The notes: generated by a model from the letters alone, not told the origin. 64,000 nt of DNA from Ricordea florida (GCA_949710005.1 OX453272.1:30047932-30111931), one strand, 5' to 3'. Counted from the stretch's first letter, positions 13,001 through 28,000 are shown. Made by a program: numbers and translations.

Positions 13001-16000
13001 GAAGAAGGTAATAGATCGCGCTGGTCAGAAACACCGTGACCGGCGGCCATATTGTACCCGTTGAGTAATATACTTATAAAGATATGTATCCAATCACGAC
13101 ATTGCTGTCAGTCCAGAACACTTCAGTGAGTTGATCGTATTCTAGCTCCCTTCGTAGGACATTACTGATCTTTACTGACAGCAAGGCAGCTGTAAGTTCA
13201 AGACGTGGAGTTGTTATGGGTTTCAGGGGGGCAACACGAGACTTGGCCATCACAAGGCAACAGTGAATCTGATTACAGTGGTTGATCAACCTTAGGTAGG
13301 AGCACTGGCCATAAGCATATTTGCTGGCATCTGAGAAATGATGCAACTCCACAGACTTGAGCTCTCCAAACTCTTCTGGTTTGTAGCATCTTGCGATTTG
13401 GAGGCGATAATGGTTGATCCTTCATTTCAACCCTAAATTGGAGTGTGTCGGACTCCACGCACCAGTGGACACCAAGAGCTCTCTCTACTGGTAGGATATC
13501 CTTGGCTACGTCGAGGCTTTGCAGACCCTTCGAGCGATCTTGGAGGGGAATAGAGTCTACGACTGCCTTGTCATTCGAAACAAACTTGTGAAGCTTGAAG
13601 CCTCCTTTCTCACACAATGCCTTGGTGCTCTTGATCAGGCGGATAGCTTCTTCACTTGTGGACTCTGACTTCAAGCCGTCGTCGACATAGAAATTATTTC
13701 TGACAAAGTTGGCTGCTGCACTTCCAAATTCGCACTCATAGTCGCTGGCTGTCCTCTTGAGGGCAAGGTTTGCACATCCCGGCGATGATGTAGCACCAAA
13801 GAGGTGAACCGTCATTCGATATTCGGCAGGTTCATCATCAAAGTTCCCGTTTTCCCACCAAAGAAAGCGAAGGTAGTTGCGATGTTCTGGGTTTACACCA
13901 ACCTGGTGAAACATCCCTTCGATGTCGCACATCATGGCTACTGATTCCTGGCGAAATCTACACAACACTCCAACCAAATTATTGGTGAGATCGGGACCTT
14001 GCATGAGGTGACGGTTCAGTGATTCGCCAGCAAACTCCATGCTGCAGTCGAAGACGACTCTTATCTTTTCAGGTTTCTTTGGGTGGTACACCCCATGGTG
14101 GGGAATGTACCACACCTTTCCATTGTCGAACTGAACTTCTTCTATGGGGACCCTTTCTGCATAGCCATGGCTTATTACGTCATTCATGAAGGTTAAATAG
14201 TCCTTTTTAAACTTAATGTCCGTCTTTAGCCTTTTCCTTAGCTTGCTTAATCTTCTCAGGGCAACTTCTTTGTTGTTGGGAAGCAGGATGGATTCCTGTT
14301 TAAGAGGCAAGGGCATCTCATAATGACCATCAGGCCTTTGATGGATTCCTTCTGACATCTTTGCCATAAACATTCTGTCTTCATACGAAAGGGGCTGCCC
14401 CTCAGCCTTCTCACTAAAGTCCAGCTCGAACATGCGGTTGACTTGAGCTGGACAGAAAACTTCTTTGGTGCGTGTCTTGAGGGCAAAGTGACATGCTTTC
14501 TTGGGACCAAAGTGGACTTCTCTGGTAACGATGCGGTTTACGCCTACACTCTCTTGGACATCTTCAAGGGCATCAATGGTCACTATTCCAATTACTCCCC
14601 AACCAAGGGCTGTTCTCTTAGCATAAGGATCATCATCATTTCCTGGGATGATCTCTCTTGGCTTGATGGCATGTGCACAATTAACACCAATGAGGAGGCT
14701 TACTTCTAAATCATCCCTGTATGGCATAAGATGATTTGCAACTCTCTTGAGGTGAGGCCACTTTCGTGCTGTTTCCGGCCTAGGGATCTGACTCCGTCGG
14801 GCGGGGATGAAATCTCTAGAATAGGTGGATGGAAGGGGGATTTCTGTGCCTTCGTTCACACCACGGACTACTAGACCATTGATCTTCTGACTGGTAATGG
14901 TTTTTTGAGCAAGGACCGTGGAAAGCTCTAACTGGACATCAGGTCCACTCACCCCAAGGTTTTCCAAGGCTGTTTGCTTGATGAAGCATGCATCAGACTG
15001 GTCATCGAGTAGCGCATATGCCATGATCTTCTTATCAGGGTCACATTCATGGTGCAGCCATACTGGAATAATGAGCGAGTGTGATACTGGTTGTGAATGA
15101 CTGGTTACACTGCACACTTCAATGCGATTGGATATTTGATTCCTATCCCATGGCCTACTATCTTCATATTCGGACCTGTCATGGGATGGCAGAGGATCTT
15201 CATGCAGTAAAGTTGAATGTCGTCGATTACACATTCTACACGTTTTTCTTCCCCTGCACTCCTTGTATATATGTCCCCACTTGAGACATCCCCAATAAAG
15301 TGCACTGGTTTGTACAAACTTCTTCCTGTCCGCAAGGGAAATCTCAGCAAACCTTTCACAGACGTCAAGTTCGTGGTCATCCTTGCAGAAGGTGCAGGAA
15401 GCCTTCTTCCCATTAGTTTTGCTTATGTCCTTAATGGCACCTGTCCTCTCCTCGTTTGAGCTTGTTGCTAGGGCTCTAGCTCCAAACCTCCCTCTTTCTC
15501 TCATATTGTGCCTTGTCCTTCCAGACTCAATCTTGTCTTTAGGTTCTTCTGTCTTCAGAGCTTGAGGAGAAGTCACTGGGTTACATGCAATCCTTGCTTC
15601 TCTTTTCATGAACTTGCAAAACTCTGCAAAGGGGGGGTATCCAGCTTTGGTTGACACTCTGGATGGCAGGTGGTCATCTACACAGCTATTTGCGTTAACT
15701 CCAAGTTCGTCTTGTGTGATCCATTCGTCTACTAGTCTGGCCCATCTTGTTATTAAGTAACCAGGAAGCTTCTTAATAATCTTCTGATTCTCATCTGGAT
15801 CATTAAGGATGTTCAAGTATTGAATGGTACTCATTGCTGTATTGCAGTGCTCCAAGAAATCTGAAAACCTTCTTAGTGAGAGGCCATCATTCGGCTGAAT
15901 CTTGGGCCAGTCATTTATCCTTTTGCGAAAGGCATCAGCTACATTGAATGGATTGCCAAATCGGCTAGTGAGTATCTTCTTGGCCTTGCTGTAAACATCA

Positions 16001-19000
16001 ACACCATCTAGTGTAAGAAGACCGCTGACCGATTCCTTGGCCTCGCCACTTGTATACTTGCCAAGGTAATACAGTCGCTCTGAGGGGTCTCTTGTCTTTT
16101 TCTCTATAAAGGTTTCAAAGGACCTTATCCAACTGGGGTACTTAAGAGGATTTCCAGTGAACACCTCCGGTTCAGGGCGTGGCAATGAATCGCGGTCCTG
16201 CCTTTGACTTAATAGGTCAGCGAGCTTCTGTATTAGGTCCTCTCCTCGAGGGACAGCAGAAGAAGCAACATCAGATTCCAAGGAATTTAGTTTCCTATCG
16301 GGGTTTGGTCTTCTTGGTTGTTCGTGTGGAGAAAACGAACCAGTGGTGAGCGGAAGGAGAGGTGGAACAACACTTGTAGGCGTGGGCAGAACCTGAGTTA
16401 TTGCTGGTATTTGAGTTGGCTGGCTCAGCTGTTGCAATGATGACGCCAGTACCCTGGAGGGATTTGAAACACCGGAAAAAGTTACTGTTGTCTGAGTATT
16501 TCCTGAGGCCTGGGGACAAGAAATGCTTGACCTTGCATCTGGCTTTGGCAACGAGTAAGTGGTTGAGGATTTCTGCTGAACCGAGTTGAGTTGTGCTTGA
16601 AGGTACCTTTCCAGGTGATCGTGAGGACCCTCTTCTTGTGGTACGATTTCTTCGTTAGGACCACAAAGGCTCCCATAGTGCTCTTCTTCTACCTTTGTCA
16701 CGGCTTCCAATTGGGCCTTCGTGGACGTTAATTCTTTCATTATCTTTATCTTCTTAATTTCGTCCTCTTGTTTCTTGAGACTTGCAGCCATCTGACTTTC
16801 CACATCGTGAAATTTCAACTCAGCTTCCAAACGTGCGGCTTTCGCTGCCATCTCTACTCTTTTACTGAGTGATGAATTAGAAAGCTTTGATGTACATGTA
16901 CGTGACCTTGTGCTCCGGGCGGATCGAACTGAGTCGCGATCTTCCTTTTCCAAACGAAGGGAAGCAATTCTTTCTTGTAACAAGTTGAGGACCTCCCGAT
17001 TGTTTTCATTTAAGGTGTCGTATCGAGTGTCTTGTTCGATTTTCTCCTCCTCCTGGTCGTGAATATCGTATGTCGCCATGTGGGCGTCTCTCAAGTCATC
17101 CATACGCGCTTTAAGCTTTCCTCTTTCTAGCTGAAGAACGGAGAGATCGGATTCTTTCAAGAGTAGAGACTTGACCTTGTCTAACTGTTTTTTACACGCT
17201 CTCTGAGCGGCTGAAAAATCCCTGCCCAACAATTCCAGGCGATAAGCTTTCATCTTGTCTGTAAGAATAACTTGACGAGCGCTGCTTCGAACGGCTTCTC
17301 CTTGAACAGTGTTCCTCGCTTCCGTAGAAGTCGACTGAGCTGGTAATTCGCCGAACTCAGGGTAAATTTCGGTGGTTTCATCCCTGTGGACCAAACTATC
17401 TTTGAACGCATTCATTACACCATGGCCTGAACCGACGTTCCTTGATCGTTCCAATTGTCACGTTTATAAACGGCAGAGTTCTTACTGTAATGGCGATAGG
17501 TTTGTACTGAGCTCGAATCATTAAGGACCACAACAACCATATACTAAGTGGTGACTTTAATTGATAAACGAACACGTAAGAACTGAAATAAAAGTACGTA
17601 ATTATAATGAAATAACAAAGAATAGAGTTGCATAACAATAGAAATCACTAAGCTATAAAATCACAGCCAAAGGCCAAGCAAATAATCAAAAACAATTGCA
17701 GTACATAAATCGGTTATGAAAACACAAACCTCTATGCCAATCCTGGGGCAATCGAAACTTTAAACTAGGCTCCAGATGGATAATAGTGAGCTTGTAAACG
17801 TTTGCGACTAGACAAGAAAACCACGAGGCGACCAGATTCACTCCGACTGCGCATGTCTAATGTGCAGGAGAGTTCGTCACGCAAACTAGTAACGCAATGC
17901 GAAAGCGCTAACAGTAAAAATGACTCCAGATGCATCTTAGCTAAGGAAGGCTTTATAAGTCCAGAACACTGCCATGCCTCTTTGTTTGTTAAAGGACTTG
18001 TCGTTGGTGATATTTTGATACACTTCAACTATATACTTTTTTGTCAGTTTTACACTGGAGCAAGAATTTTGTGTTTTCTTGTCATAGAATATTTGTGGTG
18101 CCCTTCCAAGCATTAAGGCTGAAAAGAATGATATCATTAATGATATTAGAGAGCACTTCCAGGAGCTCTCTGCTCTACTACAGACAAGGTATATCACTTA
18201 ATCATGAAACAGGTTGGTCCATTGGTCATTTAAATGTATTATGGCAAAGACAAATGCACAGTTTGGTTGAAAGAAGAGACATGCCAGCGTTTGTCTCGTA
18301 AATATTGATATTTAAAAGAAACCTTGCATTAATTATTTGGACATTGAGTGCTGTGCAAGTAATTGTTTGGCAGATAAGCACAGGTTAATATGATTCAAAT
18401 AAGTTTTATTGATCTTTACCTCAGGACTATTAATTAAATTTTCAACATTGAATATTGCATTTCTAGCCTCTGATTGGCTCGCTCATCTTGGTTATCAGCT
18501 TATAAATAGTTTTGACCATATACGGCAAAAAATCACGCCAAGTGATGCTAAGCTGAAAAATCTGGCCAAATGGGGGAACAAATTTAGCTTTTATGAGCTT
18601 CCAGTTTTACCGAAGAAATGCAAGAGCAAATGGAAAATACTTTACCGGCAGTGTCCAAGAAAGCTGAAAACTTTGAAGGTTATTTCTAGCTACTTTAGTA
18701 TCTGAAATTTTCTTATGAATAAAGACTGAAAGGAATCAAGCTAACTCCTCTGTGCGTTGAAATGTCCGATCCAAAGCACTGATGAACACTACACAACAAA
18801 AACAACAATAAAGTTTACCTCTAAAATTCTCAGAATGGCTTGAAGTCCATGTAGGTGTAAGTTTTTGGTGAAAACAATTGAATAGATAAGCAAAGAAAAA
18901 CTTAATACAAACGTCATGCAAAAATTTTGGATCTTGTTTACTATGGGTAATGTCGACCGAGGTATCGGTCGATGTAGCGGTCGACACTCGGTCGACACTC

Positions 19001-22000
19001 GGTCGACACTCGGTCGACACTCGGTCGATACTCGGTCGATACTTGGTCGACAGTCAGTCGATACAGTGGTCAATAGTCGGTCAATAGTCGGTCGAGACAC
19101 GGTCGATAGTCGTTCCAGATGTGTCTCGGCCGATATTACTTTTCGTTCACCGACACTTCGCCGACACTCGGTTCTGTTTAACAGCTAAAAATAAGACGAT
19201 CGGGTGATGATACAAACTGGAAAAGAAAAACGGTTACCCTGTCCTTATTTCCCAGTGCTCTTCGGTTCGCTTCATAGAGTAATCGCGCCTCGCACTGCCA
19301 CATGTTCCCCCATCACATGATAACAGCAATTAATGACGTCTTTGCTTAAAAAAAAGCCATTGGACTCACCTGATAAATTAACACACGACTGATATTCGAA
19401 CGACAGTTGACCGATATACCACCGACAGTTGACCGATATACCACTGACAGTTGACCGATATATCACCGACATATGACCGATAGTAAGTCGAGGTGCGTCG
19501 TCAAAATATCGGCCGACTATCGACCGGCTAGTGACCGACTATCGACCGCTATCTCGGCTGACTATCGACCGAGTAGCGACCGACTAGCGACCGAGTGTCG
19601 ACCGCTATATCGACCGCTATGTCGACCGCTATCTCGGTCGACATTACCCACAGTAAACAAGATCCAAAATTTTTACACATCGCTAAGGAAAAGTGACAGA
19701 TATTTTACCGAGGGTACTTCAGGTATATCGATAGGAACTGTATCATGTCTGTGGTGGGACACAATTAGGTCCACACATCCAGATAATAAAGGCCACAATA
19801 GTAGTTTCACCAAAACACTGGAAAAGTTCTAGTAAAAGCTTATTGTTGATCACCATCTGCAGAAGTTAATGGCAAAGGACAGATGCACAATAATTTAACT
19901 CCTTAATGTGTTAAACTTTATTTTGGTGTTTACCGAAACTTGGCCTACGCCCACTGTTTTGGATCATGAAGTCCTTCTGAGTGGTTACAGCGTTAATCGT
20001 TGAGACAAGGAAGAAGATAGAAGAGGCGGAGGTGTTTTGATTGCTATAAAAGATAATAATTATTCCATCCATATGTCGTCAGGATATAGAAACAAATTGT
20101 GAGCTTGTGGTTGTTGAAGTCAATCCAACAAGGGCAAACAAGTTCTTTATTTATGGCTTTTATCTTCCTTTGTCAACTAATGGTGAATATTTGCTGGAAC
20201 TGAAACAGTCTCTGTTGCCTGAGAAATTGCATTCTACTCCACTTTTTCTCTGTGGCGACTTTAATTTTCCAGATATCAACTGAAACTAACTCCGGGCTTA
20301 CCGTAGATAATCTTCCAAATATATTTTGCGATATCGCCAGTGACACATTTCATTTGCATACAGTAGAAACAATAACCACTTACACTGCACAGGATAATGA
20401 ATTACATTTTATTCAAACAGTAGTTGAGGAATTGTAAAAGCACTGAAAAACATTGATCCATCAAAGGCGCGTGTCCCTGATCGAATACCAGGCAAAGTAT
20501 TATGAGAATGTCCATTTGAAATCTTCTGCATGATAAGATCTCACACTGATTGTGCTCTGCTGCAAGATGACATTGACAAGCTGGTTGATTGGAGTGACAA
20601 CTGGAAGCTGTCCTTCAATATTGACAAATGCTCACTCTGCACAGTAACAAGGTAGCGCAACCCCATTATTTGTAACTACAAAATGGGAGGGAAGATTCTT
20701 AGCAGGGTGGGATCCCAGTGCGATCTTGGGGTACTTATGTTAGATACAGCTATCTTCACTGATCACATCCACACCCAGGTGAACAAGGCTAACAAAATGC
20801 TGGGTTTCATTCGTCGCACTATCAGTGGGAGTAAAATTATATTACCAGCTCTGAGATCTCTTTATGTGACTCTCGTACGTTCTCATCTCGAGTACACCTC
20901 TGAAATCTAGAGCCCAAAATCAGTTACTATGATAAAAAGAATAGAAGGGGTGCAACAACGTGTGACTCGGCTTATGTTACCCGATTTTATCTATAATGAG
21001 TGCTTAAAACGTCTCAACCTGCTACCACTGGTTTACCGCAGAAGTCAAGGACCCCTCAACCTTTTATAAACTGAAGTGCGGGCATTTTAATTCTTCATTT
21101 CATTTTAACCTTCATTTAGTTAGTTAGATAATGTTGTTGATTGGGTAGTAAGTTGTTAGTTAACATATTGCTAGGTACATTATTAACCTTTTACATTCAG
21201 ACATTTTCTTTTCTTAATGGATTGACCTAAGCACGTATGGTTCGTCAGTTCCCTTCTAGTCTTCCCCACTGCCTTATTATGTACTTAATTTTTTCTATTT
21301 TTTTTTTTTAATTAATGTGAATATTGTAAGATTATATTTCTTTCTTTTTTTCTTGTAACTGCAGTGAAAATGAAATAAATTAAAGACATTTTGAAAATTC
21401 CCTACCGTGGATTTAGCTCCTTCATTAAGTCAGCATTCCATTAATTTTAAGTAATGGTCTGTGTAAGAACTAGGCAAAAGAACAATAGGCTAGTGCAATC
21501 GCGGCAGTTACATTTCAGGTGCTAATTCCCCTAATTACATTTTATCCGAATGATCTGATTGGCCCATACGCAAAAAGCACAAATTTTGAATTTAGAAATT
21601 GATTTCAGATCCCTTCTAAATCATTAACATAACATTTCATTCGGGCTATGCGTTAGATACATTAAAAATTGTAACATATCTTAAAGCTGGACAATTCCTA
21701 TGCACCAATATCAAGAAAATTAAACTGATATAGAATAACATCAGGATCATATCGTACAGAAGAGGAAAATCCGTCAAGGACATACTTGTGAGGTCCAAAC
21801 TCTTAAGGCAAAGAAACTACACTTGCGAACAGCAGGAGTCATGTAGGCCTGTCACAACTTTTTTTTAATCTGAGATCATTTGTGACGTACGTTTTCCACT
21901 CTAACTTTTGATTGGCGCATAGAACAATGCTAATATTTGACCAAGAGGTAGACAGAAGGGACCTGGGGAAAACTAAGGAGAAAAATGTTGTTTATGTTGG

Positions 22001-25000
22001 GTTTTCCATTGTTTTTTGGCAATTTTTGGAGGTCCACCAATCAGATTCGTCAATTTAATTCATATTAATAATTAAGATTTCACACTTTTTACGCAAACCA
22101 TTACTTAAATGCCTCTAATTACTGTGCTGCAGTATGTCTTACTGAAATCTTTTCATTCAGCAAATTTTGCAAATGGCGTGCATGACATATGTGATTTCCA
22201 GTGATCTTTTTGCTATTTTTGTAACATGTACTTCTGGTTGCTTTGTAAAATTGAAACAGAATTCCATGAGATTTAACTCAATTCTCAATGATCAAAATGT
22301 CTAGAATTCAATAAAAAATTTAATAAAACTATTATTCCATTCACGCTTGTTGGGTATAAGATGGTGATAGCCAACTTGGTGCTATGCTCCTTGTTTGCTA
22401 TTTATCATCTCATATTGAATGCACGCTCATGGAAAAAAAAAATATATAAATATATAATATATATTATATATAAATATATAATATATAATATAAACTGTTC
22501 ATATTAGTTCTTTTTTAGCATGCTGGCAAACTCCAAAAGTCCTGTAAATCTTAAGTGAGGAACTTCATTCATCTCATAAATACTTACAGTAGCAGCTGAT
22601 AAAATCATTCGGATTTCTGCTTAATACAGTTACTGTTTTTAAATTCTTTTCAGAGAACATGCACTAATAAAAGATGTGGAGGCACATGATGATTTTGAAA
22701 AGACACTGCAAAAAGTGGTATGAATATTAAGTGGCTTTAGCCAGTCAAAAGTGCAGTGTTTTAAAGTTTGTATGGGCCAAACATTTACCTTATCAGTTGT
22801 CCTTCTCCAACACTGCCTGCATGGTTTTCGTCGTGAAATACAGTACCCCTCAAAGGTAAGTTACCACTCTCTTGTGAGACACATCTCGTTTCTCTCCATA
22901 CGAGTCTTGTTTCTCACGAGAGCCCTTCAATAAACTGTAATGACAACCACAGGGTTTTCAATATGAATTGTAGCAGCAGGAGAATTGTGTAAAGTCTGTC
23001 TGAATTTAAAACTAGCAAAGACCATCTAAATTTGACTGGAGAATTCTTCATAGTAGCCGAATAAATCTTCATAGTAACCGGAGAATTCTGTGATTTCCAA
23101 TGCCTAATGAACACCCTGCAACCATGAGAGCATATTCCATTCCTATCAATTTGGCAATACACAATGTGAAGACTTCAATACATGTGCAGCGGGTTCTCAC
23201 AAGTGATATATGCAATTCAATATCCCTTCAGTGATTTTTGCAAGAAATGATACCCGTATGTATAGGTAATCACATGATTTCGAGTGCAATTTGGGATCAA
23301 TCAGCATGAGTAAAATTTTCAAAGGCTAACCAAATTGCACGAGCCCTTAGGCGAGTGCAATTTGTAGTCTTTGAAAAATTTACGAGTGCTGATTTATCCC
23401 CAATTGCACGAGACAAATCATGTGATTACTTGTTAATAATATAGTACATGCAAAAATTTAATTTCAACTTTCTGCACTCAATTTCAACTTTTTGCACTCA
23501 ATTTCAATTTTCTGCACTGTTTGGGATTAATTGACGTGCTCTCAGCCAATGAGCATGCTGAAATTTTTGCATGTATATTATTAAGGGAGAAACAAGTCTT
23601 GTGTGAAGAGAAACAAGACGTGTCTTGCGAGAAATGAGTTGAGAGGTGGTAACACACTTTTGAGTGGTACTGTATGCATTAAAGACCCTGATTAATTCAT
23701 CCCCACTGTTTGTTTATTGCTTTACTTTCTTAGCGTGAGGAAGTTACAGAGAACATACAGAAAGCCAAGAAATACATGCAAGGTAACATTACATTTTGTG
23801 TCTCATACATGTATTTGTCTTGTTTATGTCCTCACTTGTTTTATTAGTGGTGCACAGTTTAATTTGAAGAGTAGTTCTTCAGTTTCCGTGGGAAAGTGAT
23901 TACAATTATCATTAAATAATGCTTGGCACTGTTTTGTTTCTTGTCCAGACCTGGAAAATGTGATTAATCAGCCACAAAAATTGATTGACAATGCAAAACA
24001 GGTTAGATTTCATTTGTTTTGTAACCTTAAATTATTCCTTAACTTGAGATCAAAATGACAGTGTTGTCCCCAGGTTATACTCGTAATCATGTGTAACTTA
24101 TGTCGTGTATTTATTTAAGCAACAAACCAGTCAGTTTCTATGGGTTTACCGCAGTAAACAACTTGATATGTTGGGAGAACACGAGAAGGGTTTACCTTCC
24201 AACTGTGTTCTCCCAACGTCCCAAGTGGTTTATTATGCGGGTAAACCCATGGAAACTGCGGTTTATTGCTTTAAGAAACTAACTTTTTTAGAAACTACAA
24301 TTTTCTATGGGTTTACTGGCACATCATTTTTTGGTTTTGCCTACACACAGACACTGACAGAGATCCAATTGATCCCTGCTCCAGTCGACTTGTAATCTGG
24401 TGCGCATCTGTGTGCAGCTACGTACATGTAATATCCTTCATTTTTTATTGCCTGAAGCATTTTCCTCCTTGAGTGATCAAAATGCAGCTTCTCCTGTGTT
24501 TGACTGGATCCAACATCAAATTCTCCAAATAAAGGAAGGCGGAAATGTATGAGACTTGCAAATGAAATTGCTTCTTAGATTTTGGGAGTGAAAGCTGCTT
24601 GCTCATTTTAAGAGGATATGATTGAAATATTACTGCATTGTATTATAATTATTGATTTTTCAATGTACAGAGATGACAACATTTCGAAGCAGTAACAAAA
24701 ATTAATATCAATTAATAGTAAAATAATTTTATTTTGTAATGTCAATTGATTGTTAATAATATCAATAAATGTAAATTTAATCTTGATTTCTTTAGCTGAA
24801 GACCCAGTTAGAGAGTGTGCAAGGAATGTCATGCTTTGCTGTCCAACTTCCTACAGAAGAGGCTCCAGTAAAGTAAGTACAGTACTAGTGTAAGATTTGT
24901 CCAATTGATATAGAACAGCAGCAAGAGCATTCGCTCTTATAGCTCCAACATTGTTCATCCGCCATTTTGCCCTTCAGGTTTGAGGCAGTTGGTGAGTTAG

Positions 25001-28000
25001 CAGAAAGTATTACTGAATATGGCGCAGTGTCAGGCAGTGGAAATGTGAGGTAAAAGCATCTCTCAGGATATTTTTTTGAGGATGTGATATTTCAATTTCA
25101 TTTTTCTTTGGTATCATAATTATCGTAATGCCGCAACTGATGGTATGTTCACAATTGAAACTGCCAATCAACCATTTGTAATGGAAGAGTATCTCCTATA
25201 CTAAAAGATTCAGGACATAAGGGTTTGCAGTCATGCAGCGTTGTGTTTTTTTTGGTGCTGTTTTACAAAAGGTTTTATTTCCAAGTATGGTATTGAGGTT
25301 TTGCTGCACTAAGTGGTTTGCGATCATCAGATCATTAGTAGTTGAAATATTGTTGTGTAGCAGTTAAGTTTGATAACTTGACCTAAATTTTCATAACCAA
25401 GCCAACACTTAAATATTCTATTTGGTTTCTGGAAAGTGGACGTGGACTGCTGTTATAATTGCTTGGGTATGAAACAACCAAGAAGACAGTACAAAAAGTC
25501 TCAGCTGGATACAAAACAACTGAGTACAAAACGATCTTGGATATAAAATGACTGTTTCTGTTTTCAAAAATAGGCAAGGTCTGTTTTTTTTTTATATCTC
25601 AATAAGCAACTATTTCAGAACAGATCAAATGTGGAATATTTTTCATTTTATGAGGTAAACAGTGTTACCAACAACTTATTTCAAGTTAACTCCATTCTCT
25701 TTCTTTGCAAAATGCAGATTTGTGCTGAAACGATTATGTGATATGACAGAGGAAGAACTGATGGCTGAGAATGACCGGAGACAAGAGGAGAATACGGAGC
25801 ATCAGGTCACTGAGCCACCAACAAAACCTGATCAAGGAAGTGAACAAGTAGACAGTGAACATGGTGTTAATGCAAGATCAATTGCAACAGCCAAGATTCT
25901 CAAAGCTAATATTGCTTGTTAGTATCTTAGAGTTCCCGCGTTGTTTATTACTCTGCCACCCTATCATAAACCTCGTTTAGAGCCTGCAGAGGAGGGGGGG
26001 GGGGGTACTTCAGGGATTTTAGGGTGGGGATGTGCCACTGGGACCATGGAACCCCAAATTTTGCTGCCCTATACTAGACATTCAGAAGCAGTTACACATT
26101 CCAAGTCTTATGGGTTTCTCAGGTACCAAGCAGTAACTTTTACCCATTGAAATCACAGCTGTTGTTAGCAGTATTTGTGTGGTTGATTTTGTTGGTTTAA
26201 TCTCTGTAGATCGGCATGAGATGGTGCACGTCACTCATATCCAGGATCCTTGTCAGTTTGTGGTTCAAAGAGTAGCAGACATGGAGCAGCTGCAAATGAT
26301 GATGAATGTAATTAACTTGTACTGTGACAGCACTGAGAATGTTCATGACCTTCTATATGAAGTGAAACATGGTATGTGAAACTTTGTTCAGTGCTTTTTT
26401 CTCTTTTCATCGTATTCATTGTCGCCCATTTATTCCTAAAGGTTATAATTTTTTTGGGCGTATTCCAAAGATCAGGTTATTCTTAGGAAATTTAATTTAC
26501 CTTTTCTTTCCTTTCCCTTTTTTGAGCAAACTTAAAACAAAACTTAACTCCAAACAACGGAGAAGGGGATTTGAATTTACAGAGTAATACAGTGTTGGCA
26601 GTATTATTGTTTAAACTATAAAATTTTGGCAAGTAATCATTGACAGTTTTGTTGTGCAGATGTTTTTCCAAGAATCAGATCCCATCTCCTTCTTTCCCGG
26701 AAATTTCAAAATTCTGCTTCCACTCACAATATCACCATTCTAATATTGGAACAACATCAATTATTGATCATGTTCCAAAATTCTCCTAACTTATGTTCAG
26801 AGGTTTTTATGTAAGAGGTTTATACAAGAGATTTACTCCTTGGACTTTGAATGCCATTCCTTTTGCGTAAAGTTACCTCGAATCCTGGACAAAACATTTG
26901 GGAGAATTCCCATGGTTTTCTATGAGACATCAGTATCTCCGAGTCCCACTTCATGTTGATCATTAGAAGTCAAACTCATCTGAAACATATTGTATAGTTT
27001 CCTTGATTCAATGCTGTAATGGAAATGCAGGAAAACAATCTTTGTAACAATTTTCTGCGTAACTTCAATATTGGTGGTTTTTAAATTACACAGAAAGACA
27101 CAAAACAGGTGAAATGCCCTGTGATGTTTTGTCCACAATTGTCGCGTGTTTTGTGTTTATATGTTTCCAGGTGACTGGTGCTGTGCACAGTTTACAGCAG
27201 ATAACCAGTGGTACAGAGCATGTGTGATATCAGCTTATTCACCAGCATACCCTAATGTTGTACCAACTCTGGAAAATGGACTGTGTGTGGAAGTACAGTA
27301 CATTGACTATGGGAACAGTGAGTGGCTACCACTGGGCAGGTATGGTGAATGAACAGTTGAAGATTCAAAAGCGAAACTATCATATGTGATGATTTGGACT
27401 AAATAAATCAAAATGATTGCAATCAGCAAAATTTATGCGTATAGAGTTCCTGATTTTGAAGGAGAGCATTTTGTTGTATTTATATTCGGCATGCAAAAGA
27501 ACACAAGTTTGCCTAGCCAACCTTACAGACTAATCTAATGAACAAATGACTATAACCACTGCCAGGAAAAGTGTTGTTTTTGCCTACCTTACTCCTCCAA
27601 AGTGGAACACAAAAACGATAAACCAATTACAGGGCAGCTAAGGGGTCATTCAGGGCGTCAAATTGCGCCTAATACAGGCACTAATGCGACTAAATGTTTC
27701 ACTTTGGCGACCAAATCCTGAAAGAATTTCTAATCACATCTTACCTGGTGATCTAGAGATTGTTGAAGATTTCCAAAGATAAATCTACAGCAAAAGTCCT
27801 CATTAAACTCATTTCCAAACGCAGCACATGTACAAACATAAATCCACTAGACGCCATCTTGTATTTAGGTAACCTTTCATGCTGTATGAACAATTCTAGT
27901 GTCCTCTTTGTAGCATGTGCAAATTGCAGGCTTATTTTTCATTGCGTTTCACAACATGTCGACCATGTGAGCTCATAAACAAAATGGCCACCAACTTTTT

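Larger units (their letters stand above)
8665..13079 (-). mobile_element. Two-ORF non-LTR retrotransposon (CR1/L2-like) nested in the BEL element
   Basis: About 4.4 kb, same orientation as its host. It splits one BEL codon run; the duplicated target reads ATATCT on the element strand (AGATAT at 8659-8664 and at 13080-13085). The 3' end carries an (AATG)n tail (8665-8694 as CATT repeats), as in LINEs with microsatellite tails rather than poly-A. It encodes an ORF1 coiled-coil/RRM protein and an ORF2 endonuclease-RT. It is younger than the LTR element. Confidence 0.9.
6090..17913 (-). mobile_element. BEL/Pao LTR retrotransposon, antisense in the intron, with nested LINE
   Basis: An 11,824-bp unit with direct 428-bp LTRs (6090-6517 and 17486-17913), each beginning TG and ending CA when read in the sense of the element, and flanked by the duplication GTAAA (6085-6089 and 17914-17918). 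The coding sequence runs on the minus strand with the BEL/Pao order: coiled-coil gag, DUF1759-like region, zinc knuckles, aspartic protease, RT, RNase H, integrase, DUF5641-like tail. It is inactivated by a pol deletion, frameshifts, two nonsense codons and a LINE at 8665-13079. Without the LINE and its target duplication it would be about 7.4 kb. Confidence 0.92.

Noticed and set aside
18110..18188. Exon start at 18111 after CCAAG
   Set aside because: It breaks the phase with the exon ending at 5732; the acceptor before 18088 keeps the frame.
25803..25810. GTCACT as donor inside the exon 25718-25917
   Set aside because: The exon reads on in frame to the GTTAGT donor that matches the phase of the next exon.
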